Part shown: positions 26,416 through 35,529 of the stretch, one piece after another
Layout of the letters: each line of letters begins with the position of its first letter
How positions within the stretch are numbered: position 1 is the first letter of the stretch
Source: Porphyromonadaceae bacterium UBA7180
GTDB lineage: Bacteria; Bacteroidota; Bacteroidia; Bacteroidales; Muribaculaceae
Assembly (NCBI GenBank): GCA_002491165.1
Contig: DKVK01000060.1
Span: 21,010-85,009 of the forward strand
DNA length: 64,000 nucleotides
Direction: 5' to 3'
Notes under the pieces: model-generated
What the model saw: only the letters and a program-made list of their open reading frames with translations
The model's database searches: none
Told to the model about the DNA's origin: nothing
Position numbers and translations under genes: made by a program

Positions 26416-27777
26416 ATGGCACAAAAACCGTCGATACCCAAAGGGACGCGCGATTTCGGTCCCCTGGAGATGTCAAAACGTAATTATATTTTCGACACCA
26501 TAACCGAGGCATTCCGGCTGTTCGGTTATTCCCAGATAGAAACACCGGCAATGGAAAACCTCTCCACGCTCATGGGCAAGTATGGGGAAGAGGGCGACAA
26601 GTTGCTGTTCAAAATACTCAATTCGGGAGACTATCTGCGCTCGGTGAGCGACGGGGAGTTGCTCTCCCGCAACGTGACGAAGCTGACGCCGCGTCTCTGT
26701 GAAAAGGGTCTGCGCTACGACCTCACGGTACCCTTCGCACGGTTTGTGGTGCAGCACCGTTCGGAGCTGCAGATGCCTTTCAAACGCTACCAGATGCAGC
26801 CGGTATGGCGCGCCGACCGGCCCCAAAAAGGACGCTACCGCGAGTTCTACCAGTGCGATGCCGACGTAGTAGGTTCCGACTCGCTACTCAACGAGGTGGA
26901 GCTTCTCGAACTCATCGACTACGTTTTCCACAAGCTGAAAGTGAACGTATCCACCAAACTTAACAACCGCAAGGTGCTCACCGGGCTCGGAGAGATGATA
27001 GGGCACGCAGACAAGGTGGTGGACATCACCGTGGCCATTGACAAGCTCGACAAGATAGGACTCGACAAAGTGAAGGAGGAACTGCGCGAGCGCGGCCTCG
27101 GGGATGAAGCCATAGAGCGCCTTGTGCCGGTCCTCGAGCTCAAAGGCACCAACGCCGGGAAGATAGCCCGTATGCGTGAGCTGCTTGTCGGTTCCGAAAC
27201 CGGCCTCAGGGGCCTCGACGAGATGGAGACCGTCGTCAAGGCTTACGAAGCGCTCCCGCACTCCGCCTGCCTGGAAGTGGACCTCTCGCTGGCACGCGGC
27301 CTCAACTACTATACGGGTACCATCATAGAGGTCAAGGCCCTCGACGTGGAGATAGGGAGCATCACCGGCGGCGGCCGTTATGACAACCTCACCGGCGTCT
27401 TCGGCATGGAGGGTCTCTCGGGAGTAGGCATCTCGTTCGGCGCCGACCGCATCTACGACGTCCTCAACACGCTGGGCCTCTACCCGCAGGAGGTGGAGCG
27501 CGGCGTGCAGGTGATGTTCACCAACTTCGGCGAGGAGGAAGCACGCGAAGCCATGGGGTGCGTGTGGCGCCTGCGCGACGCCGGAATACCGGCGATGGTT
27601 TACCCCGACAATGCCAAGATGAAGAAGCAGATGCAGTATGCCAACGCCAAGAACGTGCCATACGTTGCCATCATCGGCAGCGAAGAACTGAAAGAGGGTG
27701 TCGCCACCGTTAAGAATATGGCCGACGGCTCGCAACGCAAAGTTGAACTGGAGAAAATAACCGAGATATTCAAATGA
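26416..27777 (+). CDS. hisS: Histidyl-tRNA synthetase
   Basis: A 453-residue class II synthetase charging tRNA-His. Motif 1 region ([12 protein letters not shown] at residues 8-19), motif 2 ([32 protein letters not shown], about 117-148, quoted here in parts), the histidine-specific [13 protein letters not shown] (about 295-307) and motif 3 GGGRYDNL are all present, followed by the anticodon-binding domain. A weak -7-like box TAATTTCG lies at 26363-26370. The last four bases ATGA overlap the start of aspartate kinase. Confidence 0.96.
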   Translation: MAQKPSIPKGTRDFGPLEMSKRNYIFDTITEAFRLFGYSQIETPAMENLSTLMGKYGEEGDKLLFKILNSGDYLRSVSDGELLSRNVTKLTPRLCEKGLRYDLTVPFARFVVQHRSELQMPFKRYQMQPVWRADRPQKGRYREFYQCDADVVGSDSLLNEVELLELIDYVFHKLKVNVSTKLNNRKVLTGLGEMIGHADKVVDITVAIDKLDKIGLDKVKEELRERGLGDEAIERLVPVLELKGTNAGKIARMRELLVGSETGLRGLDEMETVVKAYEALPHSACLEVDLSLARGLNYYTGTIIEVKALDVEIGSITGGGRYDNLTGVFGMEGLSGVGISFGADRIYDVLNTLGLYPQEVERGVQVMFTNFGEEEAREAMGCVWRLRDAGIPAMVYPDNAKMKKQMQYANAKNVPYVAIIGSEELKEGVATVKNMADGSQRKVELEKITEIFK

Positions 27778-29156
27778 GAGTATTGAAATTCGGGGGCACG
27801 TCGGTAGGGACAGTGCGCTCGCTGAGCAATGTCAAGAAGATAGTCGAGAGCATCGAGGAACCCTGCGTGGTGGTGGTGTCGGCCCTGGGAGGGCTTACGG
27901 ACCGCCTGATAGCAGGCGCCGAAATGGCCCGCGACGGCAACGCGGAATACCGCCGGGAGGTTGAGACCGCGCGGCGCCGGCATCTTGAAATCATCGAAGC
28001 ACTCGTGTCCCCCCCGCGCCGCAAGGATATAACGGCCCGCATAGAGGAGCTGCTCGCCGAGCTTACGCGCCTCTACGAAGGGATAGCCCTGCTGGGCGAC
28101 CTCACCGACCGCACGCTGGCGCAGGTGGTGAGCTTCGGCGAAAGGATGTCGTCGCCCCTCGTTGCCGAGATTATCGAAAACGCTACCTATTACCATTCCC
28201 CCGACTTCATACGCACCGAGCGGTGGTTCAACAAGAACATAGCCGATACGGCGCTCACCGACCGACTTATAAAAGAGACACTGGGCGACGGCGGATTCCG
28301 CCGCGCGGTAACAGGCGGCTTCATCTCCACCGACCGCGACACCGGCGAGATTACGAACCTGGGACGCGGCGGCAGCGACTACACGGCTGCCCTCATCGCC
28401 GCGGCGCTGGGCGCCCGAGTGCTGGAGATATGGACCGACGTGGACGGTTTCATGACCGCCGACCCGCGCCTTATCCCCGATGCCTTCGTGGTGCGCCACA
28501 TGACCTTCATAGAGTCTATGGAACTCTGCACCATGGGTGCGAAAGTGATATATCCCCCCACTATCTATCCGGTATTCCACAAGAACATACCTATCCGCAT
28601 CCTGAACACGTTCAATCCGGAGGCGGAGGGGACATGGATCACCGACGAGCACCACGGCCACGCCCTGGTGGTAAAAGGCATCTCGGCGGTGCGCGACACC
28701 ACGCTCATCAGCGTGCAGGCGCAGGGCCGCGACAGCACCGACACGGCGAGCCGCGCCGTCAACGCCATGGCCAAGAACGGCGTTAGCGTCTATCTGGTGA
28801 ACACCCACGAGCGCGACGCCGGATTCGCCTTCGCCGTAGCCGCTCCGGAAAGCGGGACAGCCGTGAAGATACTTACCGACGAGTTCGGTCCGGAACTTTC
28901 GCGCGGAGAGATGGAAAACATCTCCGTCTCTTACAAGCTGGCCACCATAGCGGTGGTAGGCGAAGGGATGAAGAAGCGCCGCGAGATGCAGGAAAGCCTG
29001 CTACGCGGCCTTGCCGCTTCCGGAATACGCGTACTGGCCACCTCCGACGGCACTTCGGACACCACACTGGCTGTAGTTGTGCCTGCCGACGAGGCCGACC
29101 GCGCCATCGAGACGCTGCACTGCCTGCTGTTCGCCGACAAGACTGTTGGCAAATAA
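27774..29156 (+). CDS. Aspartate kinase
   Basis: A 460-residue aspartokinase forming aspartyl phosphate for lysine, threonine and methionine synthesis. The N-terminal KFGGTSVG (residues 5-12), [40 protein letters not shown] (catalytic and nucleotide-binding segments) and two C-terminal ACT domains (about 310-455) are visible. The sequence resembles the kinase half of ThrA but has no homoserine dehydrogenase domain. The start overlaps hisS by four bases, linking a tRNA synthetase and amino acid synthesis in one operon. Confidence 0.93.
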   Translation: MRVLKFGGTSVGTVRSLSNVKKIVESIEEPCVVVVSALGGLTDRLIAGAEMARDGNAEYRREVETARRRHLEIIEALVSPPRRKDITARIEELLAELTRLYEGIALLGDLTDRTLAQVVSFGERMSSPLVAEIIENATYYHSPDFIRTERWFNKNIADTALTDRLIKETLGDGGFRRAVTGGFISTDRDTGEITNLGRGGSDYTAALIAAALGARVLEIWTDVDGFMTADPRLIPDAFVVRHMTFIESMELCTMGAKVIYPPTIYPVFHKNIPIRILNTFNPEAEGTWITDEHHGHALVVKGISAVRDTTLISVQAQGRDSTDTASRAVNAMAKNGVSVYLVNTHERDAGFAFAVAAPESGTAVKILTDEFGPELSRGEMENISVSYKLATIAVVGEGMKKRREMQESLLRGLAASGIRVLATSDGTSDTTLAVVVPADEADRAIETLHCLLFADKTVGK

Positions 29157-29211
29157 GGCGGCAAAGTTGGTCTAATTCGCACCCGCGGGAGCCGTTCCGC
29201 AAAATTTTGAT

Positions 29212-29249
29212 TAATTTTGCACGGCGTCCGGCACTCCGCTACCGGACGC
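29212..29249 (+). promoter_or_regulatory. Possible -7 box and leader hairpin of the mlaE operon
   Basis: TAATTTTG at 29212-29219 matches the -7 consensus but no TTTG is found at the expected distance. An 8-bp hairpin GCGTCCGG (29224-29231)/CCGGACGC (29242-29249) follows at once and would lie at the mRNA 5' end. Confidence 0.45.
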
Positions 29250-29273
29250 AAACAACCCAAAAATGAAAAACCA

Positions 29274-30020
29274 ATGATTCTTTCATCGATAAAGACCTTC
29301 GGACACTATTGCATGTTTCTCACCCAGGTGTTCCGCATCCCCGACAAATGGAGCGTGACGCTGCGCAACACGGTGTTCGAGATAAGCAAGCTCGGCGTGG
29401 ACTCCATTCCGCTGGTGATAATAATCTCGATATTCATCGGAGCGGTGATATGCATCCAGATGACGCTCAACATAGTGTCTCCGCTCGTACCGAGTTACTC
29501 CACCGGCCTTGCCACGCGCGAAATCCTGCTGCTGGAGTTCTCCTCATCCATCCTGTCGCTGATATTGGCGGGCAAGGTAGGGTCCAACATCGCCTCCGAG
29601 ATAGGGACTATGCGCGTCACCGAACAGATAGACGCCCTCGACATCATGGGCATCAACAGCGCCAACTACATAGTGCTTCCCAAGATAGTGGGCTTCGTGC
29701 TCTTCGTGCCGGTGCTCTGCATCCTCTCCATGTTCATGGGTCTCTTCGGCGGCTGGCTCGTGGCCGAGTTCACCACCATGATTTCGGTGGAAAACTACAT
29801 CTACGGCATCCAGACCATGTTCTCGGAATGGTATGTGTGGTACGGCATCATCAAGACCTACTTCTTCGCTTTCATAATAACGAGCGTGGCCGCCTATTAC
29901 GGCTACTACGTTAAGGGAGGGTCGCTTGAGGTGGGCAAGGCGTCGACCAACGCCGTGGTCTCCTCCTCCATTCTCATTCTGGCCGCCGACGTAATCCTCA
30001 CTAAACTCCTGCTGCAATGA
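29274..30020 (+). CDS. mlaE: MlaE-family phospholipid ABC transporter permease
   Basis: A 248-residue permease of the MlaE/YrbE family, the membrane part of MCE-type lipid transporters that keep outer-membrane asymmetry. About five or six hydrophobic segments are seen, with the conserved cytoplasmic segment LLEFSSSILSLILAGKVGSNIASEIGTMRVTEQIDALDIMG (given here as the AGKVGSNIASEIGTM and EQIDALDIMG motifs). The ATG at 29274 is chosen: it matches the family's start, and a 4-codon ATG...TGA mini-frame (29263-29277) overlaps it. The stop overlaps the ATPase start as ATGA. No MlaD/MCE gene is in the window. Confidence 0.92.
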   Translation: MILSSIKTFGHYCMFLTQVFRIPDKWSVTLRNTVFEISKLGVDSIPLVIIISIFIGAVICIQMTLNIVSPLVPSYSTGLATREILLLEFSSSILSLILAGKVGSNIASEIGTMRVTEQIDALDIMGINSANYIVLPKIVGFVLFVPVLCILSMFMGLFGGWLVAEFTTMISVENYIYGIQTMFSEWYVWYGIIKTYFFAFIITSVAAYYGYYVKGGSLEVGKASTNAVVSSSILILAADVILTKLLLQ

Positions 30021-30817
30021 TTGAAGCCAAGAACGTATCCAAGTGGTTCGACGGCACCCGGGTGCTCCACGACATTTCGGCCACCTTCGAGACAGGAAAG
30101 ACGAACCTCATCATCGGACAGTCCGGCTCCGGCAAGACGGTATTCATGAAGTGCCTCATAGGTTTGTTGACGCCCGAAGAGGGTGAGATATTCTACGACG
30201 GCCGCCCCTTCAAACAGATGACCGATGCGCAACGCCGCCAGTTGCGCACCGAAATAGGTATGCTCTTCCAGGGGTCGGCGCTCTTCGACAACCTTACGGT
30301 GCTCGGCAACGTTATGTTCCCGCTGATGATGTTCTCCAAGATGTCCAAGGCCGAGCAGAAGGAGCGCGCACAGTTCTGCATCAACCGCGTGGGGCTCGAA
30401 AACGCCGACAACAAGTATCCCTCGGAGATTTCGGGAGGTATGCAGAAACGTGTGGCCATAGCCCGCGCCATATCGCTGAACCCCAAATACCTCTTCTGCG
30501 ACGAACCCAACTCAGGCCTCGACCCGAAGACATCGATTCTCATTGACCAACTCCTCTCCGACATTACGCACGAGTACAAGATGACCACAGTCATCAATAC
30601 CCACGACATGAACTCGGTGCTCGGTATAGGCGAGAATATCATCTTCATCAACAAGGGTCACTGTGACTGGATTGGCAACGACCACAACATCTTCCGGAGC
30701 CGCAGCAAGGCGCTCAATGACTTCGTGTTCGCCTCGAAGCTGTTCCAGGAGGTAAAAATCTTCCTCGAAAGGAAGTACGGCGCCGGAGAAGGCGGGGGAG
30801 AGGGGCGCAAGCCATGA
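30017..30817 (+). CDS. mlaF: MlaF-family ABC transporter ATP-binding protein
   Basis: A 266-residue ATPase partner of the preceding permease. Walker A GQSGSGKT (about residues 35-42), Q-loop LFQGSALFD, ABC signature SEISGGMQKRVAIARA (about 138-153), Walker B LFCDEPNSGLD and the H-loop NTHDMNSV. The ISGGMQKR form of the signature is characteristic of Mla-type ATPases. Four-base overlaps on both sides bind it into the operon mlaE-mlaF-DUF2520-kdsC-maf. Confidence 0.93.
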   Translation: MIEAKNVSKWFDGTRVLHDISATFETGKTNLIIGQSGSGKTVFMKCLIGLLTPEEGEIFYDGRPFKQMTDAQRRQLRTEIGMLFQGSALFDNLTVLGNVMFPLMMFSKMSKAEQKERAQFCINRVGLENADNKYPSEISGGMQKRVAIARAISLNPKYLFCDEPNSGLDPKTSILIDQLLSDITHEYKMTTVINTHDMNSVLGIGENIIFINKGHCDWIGNDHNIFRSRSKALNDFVFASKLFQEVKIFLERKYGAGEGGGEGRKP

Positions 30818-31542
30818 TGCGCATAGACATCATAGGGCGCGGTAACGTGGCAACGCACCTGCTCCGGATGCTCGGTGCCGCCCACGACGTGGCGCAAGTG
30901 AATCCGCATACCCTCGAAGGGCTGCGGCCGGATGCCGACCTTTATTTGGTATCAGTCACCGACAACGCCATACGCGAGGTTTGCGGCAAGCTGAGGAAAC
31001 GGCTCGAAGGCGAACCATTCGTGGCCCACACTTCGGGCACCACCGGCATCGAAGAGCTGCGCGAATGCAGATTCCGCCGTCCCGGCGTGTTCTACCCTCT
31101 CCAGACGTTTTCTAAGAAAGTGGAGCTCGATTATTCGCGCATTCCCTTCTTTACGGAAGCGGACGCGAAGAATGACGAGGCTCTGCTGCGACGGATTGTC
31201 GAAGGCCTTGGCGCCAAGTGTTACTATGCCGATTCGGAAGCGCGCCGCCGCCTGCACCTCGCCTCTGTGCTCTCCTGCAATTTCGTGAACCATCTGTGGC
31301 ACCTCGCCTCCGGAGAATTGGAAAAGAGCGGACTGCCGTTCGGGGTGCTGATGCCGCTCATCGAAGAGACGACACGCAAACTCGCCGATGCCTCCCCCTA
31401 CGACGCCCAGACCGGGCCGGCCCGGCGCGGCGACACCGTCACCACTTCGAAGCATCTCGCCATGCTTGCCGACGATGCGCGCCTTGCGGGAATTTACAAA
31501 TTATTGACCGATTCCATTTCAAAGACTTATGAGTGCCATTGA
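30814..31542 (+). CDS. Rossmann-like and DUF2520 domain protein
   Basis: A 242-residue protein. The N-terminal IDIIGRGNVATHLLRML (residues 4-20) is a GxGxxA-type dinucleotide-binding loop, SVTDNAIREVC the following strand, and FVAHTSGTTG a conserved turn; the C-terminal half (from about residue 130) is the helical DUF2520 domain with LASVLSCNFVNHLWHLA. The fold is that of 6-phosphogluconate-dehydrogenase-like NAD(P) enzymes; substrate unknown. It is sandwiched between mlaF (4-base overlap) and kdsC (14-base overlap), suggesting an envelope-related role. Confidence 0.85.
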   Translation: MMRIDIIGRGNVATHLLRMLGAAHDVAQVNPHTLEGLRPDADLYLVSVTDNAIREVCGKLRKRLEGEPFVAHTSGTTGIEELRECRFRRPGVFYPLQTFSKKVELDYSRIPFFTEADAKNDEALLRRIVEGLGAKCYYADSEARRRLHLASVLSCNFVNHLWHLASGELEKSGLPFGVLMPLIEETTRKLADASPYDAQTGPARRGDTVTTSKHLAMLADDARLAGIYKLLTDSISKTYECH

Positions 31543-32053
31543 TTACGATTTGAAGAAGATACGCGGCGTCGCGCTCGATGTCGACGGTGTGCTCTCCCCT
31601 TCCACCATACCGCTCGGCAGCGACGGAATGCCGCGCCGCATGGTAAACATCAAGGACGGCTACGCCTTGCAGTTAGCCGTGAAACGTGGAGTGAAAATAG
31701 CCATCATCACAGGGGGAACCTCCGATGCCATTGTGCTGCGTTACCGTGCTTTGGGAATCGCAGACATCTATCAGGGCGCCGGCCACAAACTTCCCGTGCT
31801 CGAAGAGTGGATGCAGAAAGAAGGGCTGACGGCCGACGAGGTGGCGTATATGGGCGACGACATTCCCGATCTGAAATGCCTGCGCCATGTGGGGCTGAGT
31901 TGCTGCCCGCACGACGCCGCCCGTGAAGTGCTCGCTACCGCGCGTTACATTTCGCGCTTCACCGGCGGCTACGGCTGCGTGCGCGACCTGCTCGAACAAC
32001 TGCTAAAAGCCCAAGGCCATTGGATGGCCGACGACAAAGCTTTCGGCTGGTAA
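31529..32053 (+). CDS. kdsC: 3-deoxy-D-manno-octulosonate 8-phosphate phosphatase (KdsC-like HAD)
   Basis: A 174-residue capless HAD phosphatase. DVDGVLSPSTI (about residues 17-27) holds the nucleophile and acid Asp residues, IITGGTSDAIVLR the motif II Thr/Ser with the adjacent Arg, GAGHKLPVLEEW the motif III Lys, and AYMGDDIPDLKCL (about 108-120) motif IV. This is the KdsC/CMP-Kdo pathway type, hydrolysing Kdo-8-phosphate for lipid A-core. It overlaps the DUF2520 gene by 14 bases. In E. coli kdsC also lies beside mla genes, a parallel grouping. Confidence 0.9.
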   Translation: MSAIDYDLKKIRGVALDVDGVLSPSTIPLGSDGMPRRMVNIKDGYALQLAVKRGVKIAIITGGTSDAIVLRYRALGIADIYQGAGHKLPVLEEWMQKEGLTADEVAYMGDDIPDLKCLRHVGLSCCPHDAAREVLATARYISRFTGGYGCVRDLLEQLLKAQGHWMADDKAFGW

Positions 32054-32096
32054 TACTCTCCTAAAACTCTTTGCTCCCACGCATCGTTTATACAGT

Positions 32097-32678
32097 ATGT
32101 TAGAGAATCTTCAGAAATACAAGATATTGCTTGCCAGCAAGTCGCCGCGTCGCCGCGAATTGCTCGGCCAATTGAGAATCCCTTTCACAGTAATCTCCAT
32201 CGGCGATATTCCGGAAAGTTATCCGGACACACTTGCGGCCGACGATGTGCCGGAATACCTGTCGCTGCAAAAGGCTTCAGCCTATCATAAGATGCTGCGC
32301 GACAACGAGTTGCTCATCACCGCCGATACCGTGGTGATTTACGACAAGAAAATCTACGGCAAACCGGCCGACGAGAAAGAGGCTTTCCGGATGCTGAGCG
32401 AGCTTTCCGGCCACACCCACCACGTAGTGACCGGCGTCACTGTGGCCACACGTAATAATAAAGTGTCGTTTTCATGTTCCACGGATGTGGAGTTTGCCGA
32501 AATTGATCCGGAAGACATTTCTTACTACCTAGATAATTTCCGCCCGATGGACAAGGCAGGGGCCTATGGCATACAGGAATGGATCGGTTGCGTGGCGGTG
32601 AAAGGCATCCGCGGCTCCTTCTACAACGTTATGGGACTTCCGGTACACCAGCTTTATCAGGTGCTACGCAATTTCTGA
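32097..32678 (+). CDS. maf: Maf family nucleotide pyrophosphatase
   Basis: A 193-residue Maf/YhdE-type nucleoside triphosphate pyrophosphatase, which hydrolyses dTTP/UTP or modified nucleotides and is linked to division control. Present: LLASKSPRRRELLGQL (residues about 10-25), the EYLSLQKA segment, ITADTVVIYDKKIYGKP (about 75-91) and SGHTHHVVTGVTV. The start is 43 bases after kdsC. The stop lies only 2 bases from the stop of the convergent DUF6155 gene, without room for a terminator. Confidence 0.93.
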   Translation: MLENLQKYKILLASKSPRRRELLGQLRIPFTVISIGDIPESYPDTLAADDVPEYLSLQKASAYHKMLRDNELLITADTVVIYDKKIYGKPADEKEAFRMLSELSGHTHHVVTGVTVATRNNKVSFSCSTDVEFAEIDPEDISYYLDNFRPMDKAGAYGIQEWIGCVAVKGIRGSFYNVMGLPVHQLYQVLRNF

Positions 32679-32680
32679 CT

Positions 32681-33205
32681 TCAGAGGGTGGTGTTTTTTA
32701 TCGGTTCCAAAAGTTCCGGAGGAAAGTGTTCTGTAACTTGATAGTTATAGCACCGCTCCTTGTATGCCTGCGCCATGTTCTTCATGTCGTTTTCAAACTG
32801 CGTGTACACGCCGTTCGCTTCAGCCTCTACCATGGCCTTTCTGAGCGCTGCGGCCGCTGTTTTCAATTTTTCGAGTGAAATGAAAGCACCGCATTGCAAA
32901 ATATATCCCGACAAATTAAGATACATTTTTATAGTGCAAAGCGGATCCGGACGGAAAGATACGAATTTCTCCACGATAGCCTTAGCTTTCCTCACATCAG
33001 GTTTACGGCGCCAATATCCGGAATGGGCAAAGCATTTTAACAATTTATCCCCGTATTTTTCAGCCAACGCCTCTGAATCGGGATTGAGCCAAAACTCCAG
33101 GTATTCCTTGATATCATGGTTGGAGACATAGAGTTCCAGAATCAGTTCGGAGAGCTGCCCTGCATCGAAGTTTTTGAGCTGTTTTTTGAGTTGCGCTTTT
33201 GACAT
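32681..33205 (-). CDS. DUF6155-like protein
   Basis: A 174-residue all-helical protein resembling DUF6155 (N-terminus MSKAQLKKQLKNFDAGQLSELILELY, here residues 1-26; then a run of helices rich in Leu and Lys). Function unknown. The C-terminus ends PIKNTTL. It is preceded 22 bases upstream by a 53-codon acidic gene driven by a consensus promoter, so the two form a short operon. It converges with maf almost stop to stop. Confidence 0.72.
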   Translation of the reverse strand: MSKAQLKKQLKNFDAGQLSELILELYVSNHDIKEYLEFWLNPDSEALAEKYGDKLLKCFAHSGYWRRKPDVRKAKAIVEKFVSFRPDPLCTIKMYLNLSGYILQCGAFISLEKLKTAAAALRKAMVEAEANGVYTQFENDMKNMAQAYKERCYNYQVTEHFPPELLEPIKNTTL

Positions 33206-33227
33206 AATCTATATTGACAAACCGGTT

Positions 33228-33389
33228 CTATACTGACATACCGTCTGCCCAGTCATCGATGTCGTCGCCGGGCTCGGCATAATAAGGATGGGAGTCTTCG
33301 GGCTGCGGATTCTTATCGGTGATAATGTCGGAGAGATCGGCCAGCCACTCGGGGGCCGCGCCATGGGATAACAGGTTTTTAAGCTTCAT
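33228..33389 (-). CDS. Small acidic protein (53 aa)
   Basis: An ATG at 33389 opens 53 codons ending TAG at 33230-33228, too short for usual length cut-offs. Sequence starts MKLKNLLSHGAAPEWLADL, followed by SDIITDKNPQPEDS and an acidic tail with GDDIDDWADGMSV. A consensus promoter lies with its start point about 20 bases upstream of the ATG, and the DUF6155 gene starts 22 bases after its stop. Codon choice is normal for the region. I do not know the family; an amphipathic first helix and acidic tail suggest a small regulator or anti-factor. Confidence 0.65.
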   Translation of the reverse strand: MKLKNLLSHGAAPEWLADLSDIITDKNPQPEDSHPYYAEPGDDIDDWADGMSV

Positions 33390-33414
33390 AGGCTCTATAG
33401 CGTTGTTCCGAAAG

Positions 33415-33446
33415 CAAAGGTAGCACTTCTTTCCGGATTATGCAAA
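33415..33446 (-). promoter_or_regulatory. Promoter of the small acidic protein / DUF6155 operon
   Basis: Minus strand: TTTG (33446-33443), 20-base spacer, TACCTTTG (33422-33415): full consensus, with start near 33409. Confidence 0.8.
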
Positions 33447-33580
33447 TATTTTTCCGCTTTTGTTAGAATTTTTGTAATTTCAAGGGATGGAAGGGGGATT
33501 TTTTTGTTATGATATGGCTGATGTTTCCGATATAGTCTGTGGGAACACGCGGCGTTTTTACGGAAAAACCCGCGTGGATT

Positions 33581-33612
33581 CTTGCATATAACGGATAAAA
33601 TCATTAACTTTG
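33581..33612 (+). promoter_or_regulatory. Promoter of the 120-residue gene
   Basis: CTTG (33581-33584), 20-base spacer, TAACTTTG (33605-33612). Start near 33618, leader about 74 bases. Confidence 0.65.
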
Positions 33613-33691
33613 TCATCAACATCGGTTAGGCGCTCCGGAACTTTCGGCACCGCGGTGTTGTTATTATAAAAGAACCAAAAATCTCATAAAA

Positions 33692-34054
33692 ATGGCAAAC
33701 AAAAGAGAATTCAAAAAGTTTGTGACCGCAGTGGGTTCAAACGTCATCGAAGACATGATGCTCAACTACTATACAATCAAGGACATCAACAAAGATGCCG
33801 TTGACACTGCCATAGGCAAAGTACTTGACGCCATCGAGACGGCGCGTTGCAACGCTAACGTCTTCTTCGACAAAGGACCTCGCGCCTTCGAGACCCGCAA
33901 GGAGTATACCCGCGAGAAGGAACGTTTCTTCCGCGCCCTCTTCGACAAGATTGCGTCAGACTTCGAGGGCAGCCTCGAAGCCGCTGTCAAAGAGTTCAAT
34001 GACGCCGTTCCGCAAAGCGTCAAGGATGCCAACAAGAAAGCTCTCGCCGACTGA
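33692..34054 (+). CDS. Conserved small helical protein of unknown function (120 aa)
   Basis: A cytoplasmic, highly charged, all-helical protein with no signal or membrane segment, beginning MANKREFKKFVTAVGSNVIE. Conserved-looking features are the acidic first helix pair and a central TRKEYTREKERFFRALFDKI segment. I recognise it only as a Bacteroidales-type hypothetical. It has its own promoter and is followed by a 10-bp GC-rich hairpin, so it is probably monocistronic and, from the codon bias, well expressed. Confidence 0.7.
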   Translation: MANKREFKKFVTAVGSNVIEDMMLNYYTIKDINKDAVDTAIGKVLDAIETARCNANVFFDKGPRAFETRKEYTREKERFFRALFDKIASDFEGSLEAAVKEFNDAVPQSVKDANKKALAD

Positions 34055-34092
34055 GTGAAGCTTGAAATCTGAAATTCTATTCTACACCGGCT

Positions 34093-34119
34093 CCGGGAGC
34101 GGCGCAGTTCCGCTCCCGG
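34093..34119 (+). terminator. GC-rich hairpin after the 120-residue gene
   Basis: A perfect 10-bp stem CCGGGAGCGG (34093-34102)/CCGCTCCCGG (34110-34119), loop CGCAGTT. There is no T run, so it may be a transcript-stabilising end rather than an efficient terminator. Confidence 0.5.
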
Positions 34120-34148
34120 GGATGGTGTGCATTTCATTATAAAAAGAC

Positions 34149-34691
34149 ATGAACCTTTGGGGCACGATATTGAAATGGATCGGCTGGCAGACCGACATCA
34201 CGGCACCGCGTCGCGATAAGTGCGTGATCTGCGTGGCTCCGCATACCTCCAACCGGGATTTTATCCTGGGGCTATGCGCCTACCGTTCGCTCGGACGCGA
34301 AGCCAACTTCCTGATGAAGGAGTTCTGGTTCTTCTTCCCGTTGAAGTATCTGCTCCGTGCTTTGGGAGGGATTCCGGTGCCGCGTAAACGCGGTTCGGCA
34401 TTGACCGACTCCATCATCCGGATGTTCCGCGAGCGGCCATACGTCAACCTCGCAGTAACGCCCGAAGGCACCCGTTCGCGCACGGAGCGTTGGCGCACCG
34501 GCTTCCTGCATATAGCCTACGGCGCCGACGTGCCCCTGCAACTCGGCGTGATTGACTACCACACCAAGACCATCTCCATAACCACGGAATACCCGCTGAG
34601 CGGCGACATAGAGAAAGACATGGCCGGGATAAAAGACTTCTATTCGCGCCACGCCGACGCCGCCCGATACCCCGACAAATTCGCTTTTTGA
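34149..34691 (+). CDS. Lysophospholipid acyltransferase-family protein (PlsC-like)
   Basis: A 180-residue acyltransferase of the LPLAT/PlsC superfamily. HTSNRDF (about residues 32-38) is the H-x4-D catalytic motif, and VTPEGTRSRTERWRTGF (about 103-119) holds the conserved PEGTRS block. It is shorter than PlsC (about 240 residues) and lacks the N-terminal membrane helix; similar short Bacteroidota proteins are annotated as 1-acyl-glycerol-3-phosphate acyltransferases. The acceptor could be lysophosphatidate or another lipid. The nitrilase gene starts 40 bases downstream. Confidence 0.83.
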   Translation: MNLWGTILKWIGWQTDITAPRRDKCVICVAPHTSNRDFILGLCAYRSLGREANFLMKEFWFFFPLKYLLRALGGIPVPRKRGSALTDSIIRMFRERPYVNLAVTPEGTRSRTERWRTGFLHIAYGADVPLQLGVIDYHTKTISITTEYPLSGDIEKDMAGIKDFYSRHADAARYPDKFAF

Positions 34692-34731
34692 GTCTTCCCT
34701 CCCTTTTGACCACGCTGCCATAATTACTAAA

Positions 34732-35529
34732 ATGACGACTGACCTGAAAATAGCCCTGCTGCCGATGCAGATAGAATGGGGCGACAAAGAGAAAAATTTC
34801 GAAACCCTGGAGCGCGAGATGCAGAAGTTGCATCCCCTCACCGACCTTGTGGTGCTTCCCGAGATGTTTTCCACCGGTTTCCAGACAGGCGACAAGGAGA
34901 GCATCCGCCCGCTGGCCGAACGCAACACCGGCAATACCATTGACCGTCTGAAAAATTTGGCCTCGCGCTACAACATGGGCATAGCCGGAACGTTCATCGC
35001 CGACTCCGGCGGCTCGCTCTACAACCGCGCCTTCCTCATAGAGCCGGGCGGCGACGAAACTTTCGCCGACAAGCGACACCTCTTCACCTTCGCCGGCGAA
35101 CAGAAATCCTTTTCCCACGGCTACCACCGCCTGGCGGTGCGCTTCCGCGGCTGGAACATCGCCATGGTGGTGTGCTACGACATACGCTTCCCGGTATGGT
35201 GCCGCAACGTTGATCTGGAATATGACGTGCTTCTCGCCGTTGCCAACTGGCCGGTGGCGCGCATAGATGCCTGGAACAAACTGCTCCCGGCTCGTGCCAT
35301 CGAGAACCTGGCCTATGTCTGCGGCGTGGACTGCAAGGGAACGGACGACCATGGCTTCGAGTATGACGGTTCGTCTCACATCTACGATTTCAAAGGTAAA
35401 GAGATCGGCACGGCGCTCCCGGGCCCGGACGCCGTCTATGCCACCCTCTCGAAGGATAAACTGGACCGTTTCCGCGCCAAATTCGGCGCCTGGCAGGATG
35501 CCGATAAATTCAAACTGCTCGACGAATGA
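34732..35529 (+). CDS. Nitrilase-superfamily amidohydrolase (omega-amidase-like)
   Basis: A 265-residue carbon-nitrogen hydrolase. The Glu-Lys-Cys triad is visible: LVVLPEMFSTGF (Glu about residue 43), DKRHLFTFAGE (Lys about residue 114) and MVVCYDIRFPVW (Cys about residue 145). The sequence is of the YafV/omega-amidase branch, which hydrolyses alpha-ketoglutaramate in glutamine or methionine salvage. The stop overlaps the ABC-2 permease start as ATGA, an odd pairing for an omega-amidase. Confidence 0.88.
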   Translation: MTTDLKIALLPMQIEWGDKEKNFETLEREMQKLHPLTDLVVLPEMFSTGFQTGDKESIRPLAERNTGNTIDRLKNLASRYNMGIAGTFIADSGGSLYNRAFLIEPGGDETFADKRHLFTFAGEQKSFSHGYHRLAVRFRGWNIAMVVCYDIRFPVWCRNVDLEYDVLLAVANWPVARIDAWNKLLPARAIENLAYVCGVDCKGTDDHGFEYDGSSHIYDFKGKEIGTALPGPDAVYATLSKDKLDRFRAKFGAWQDADKFKLLDE

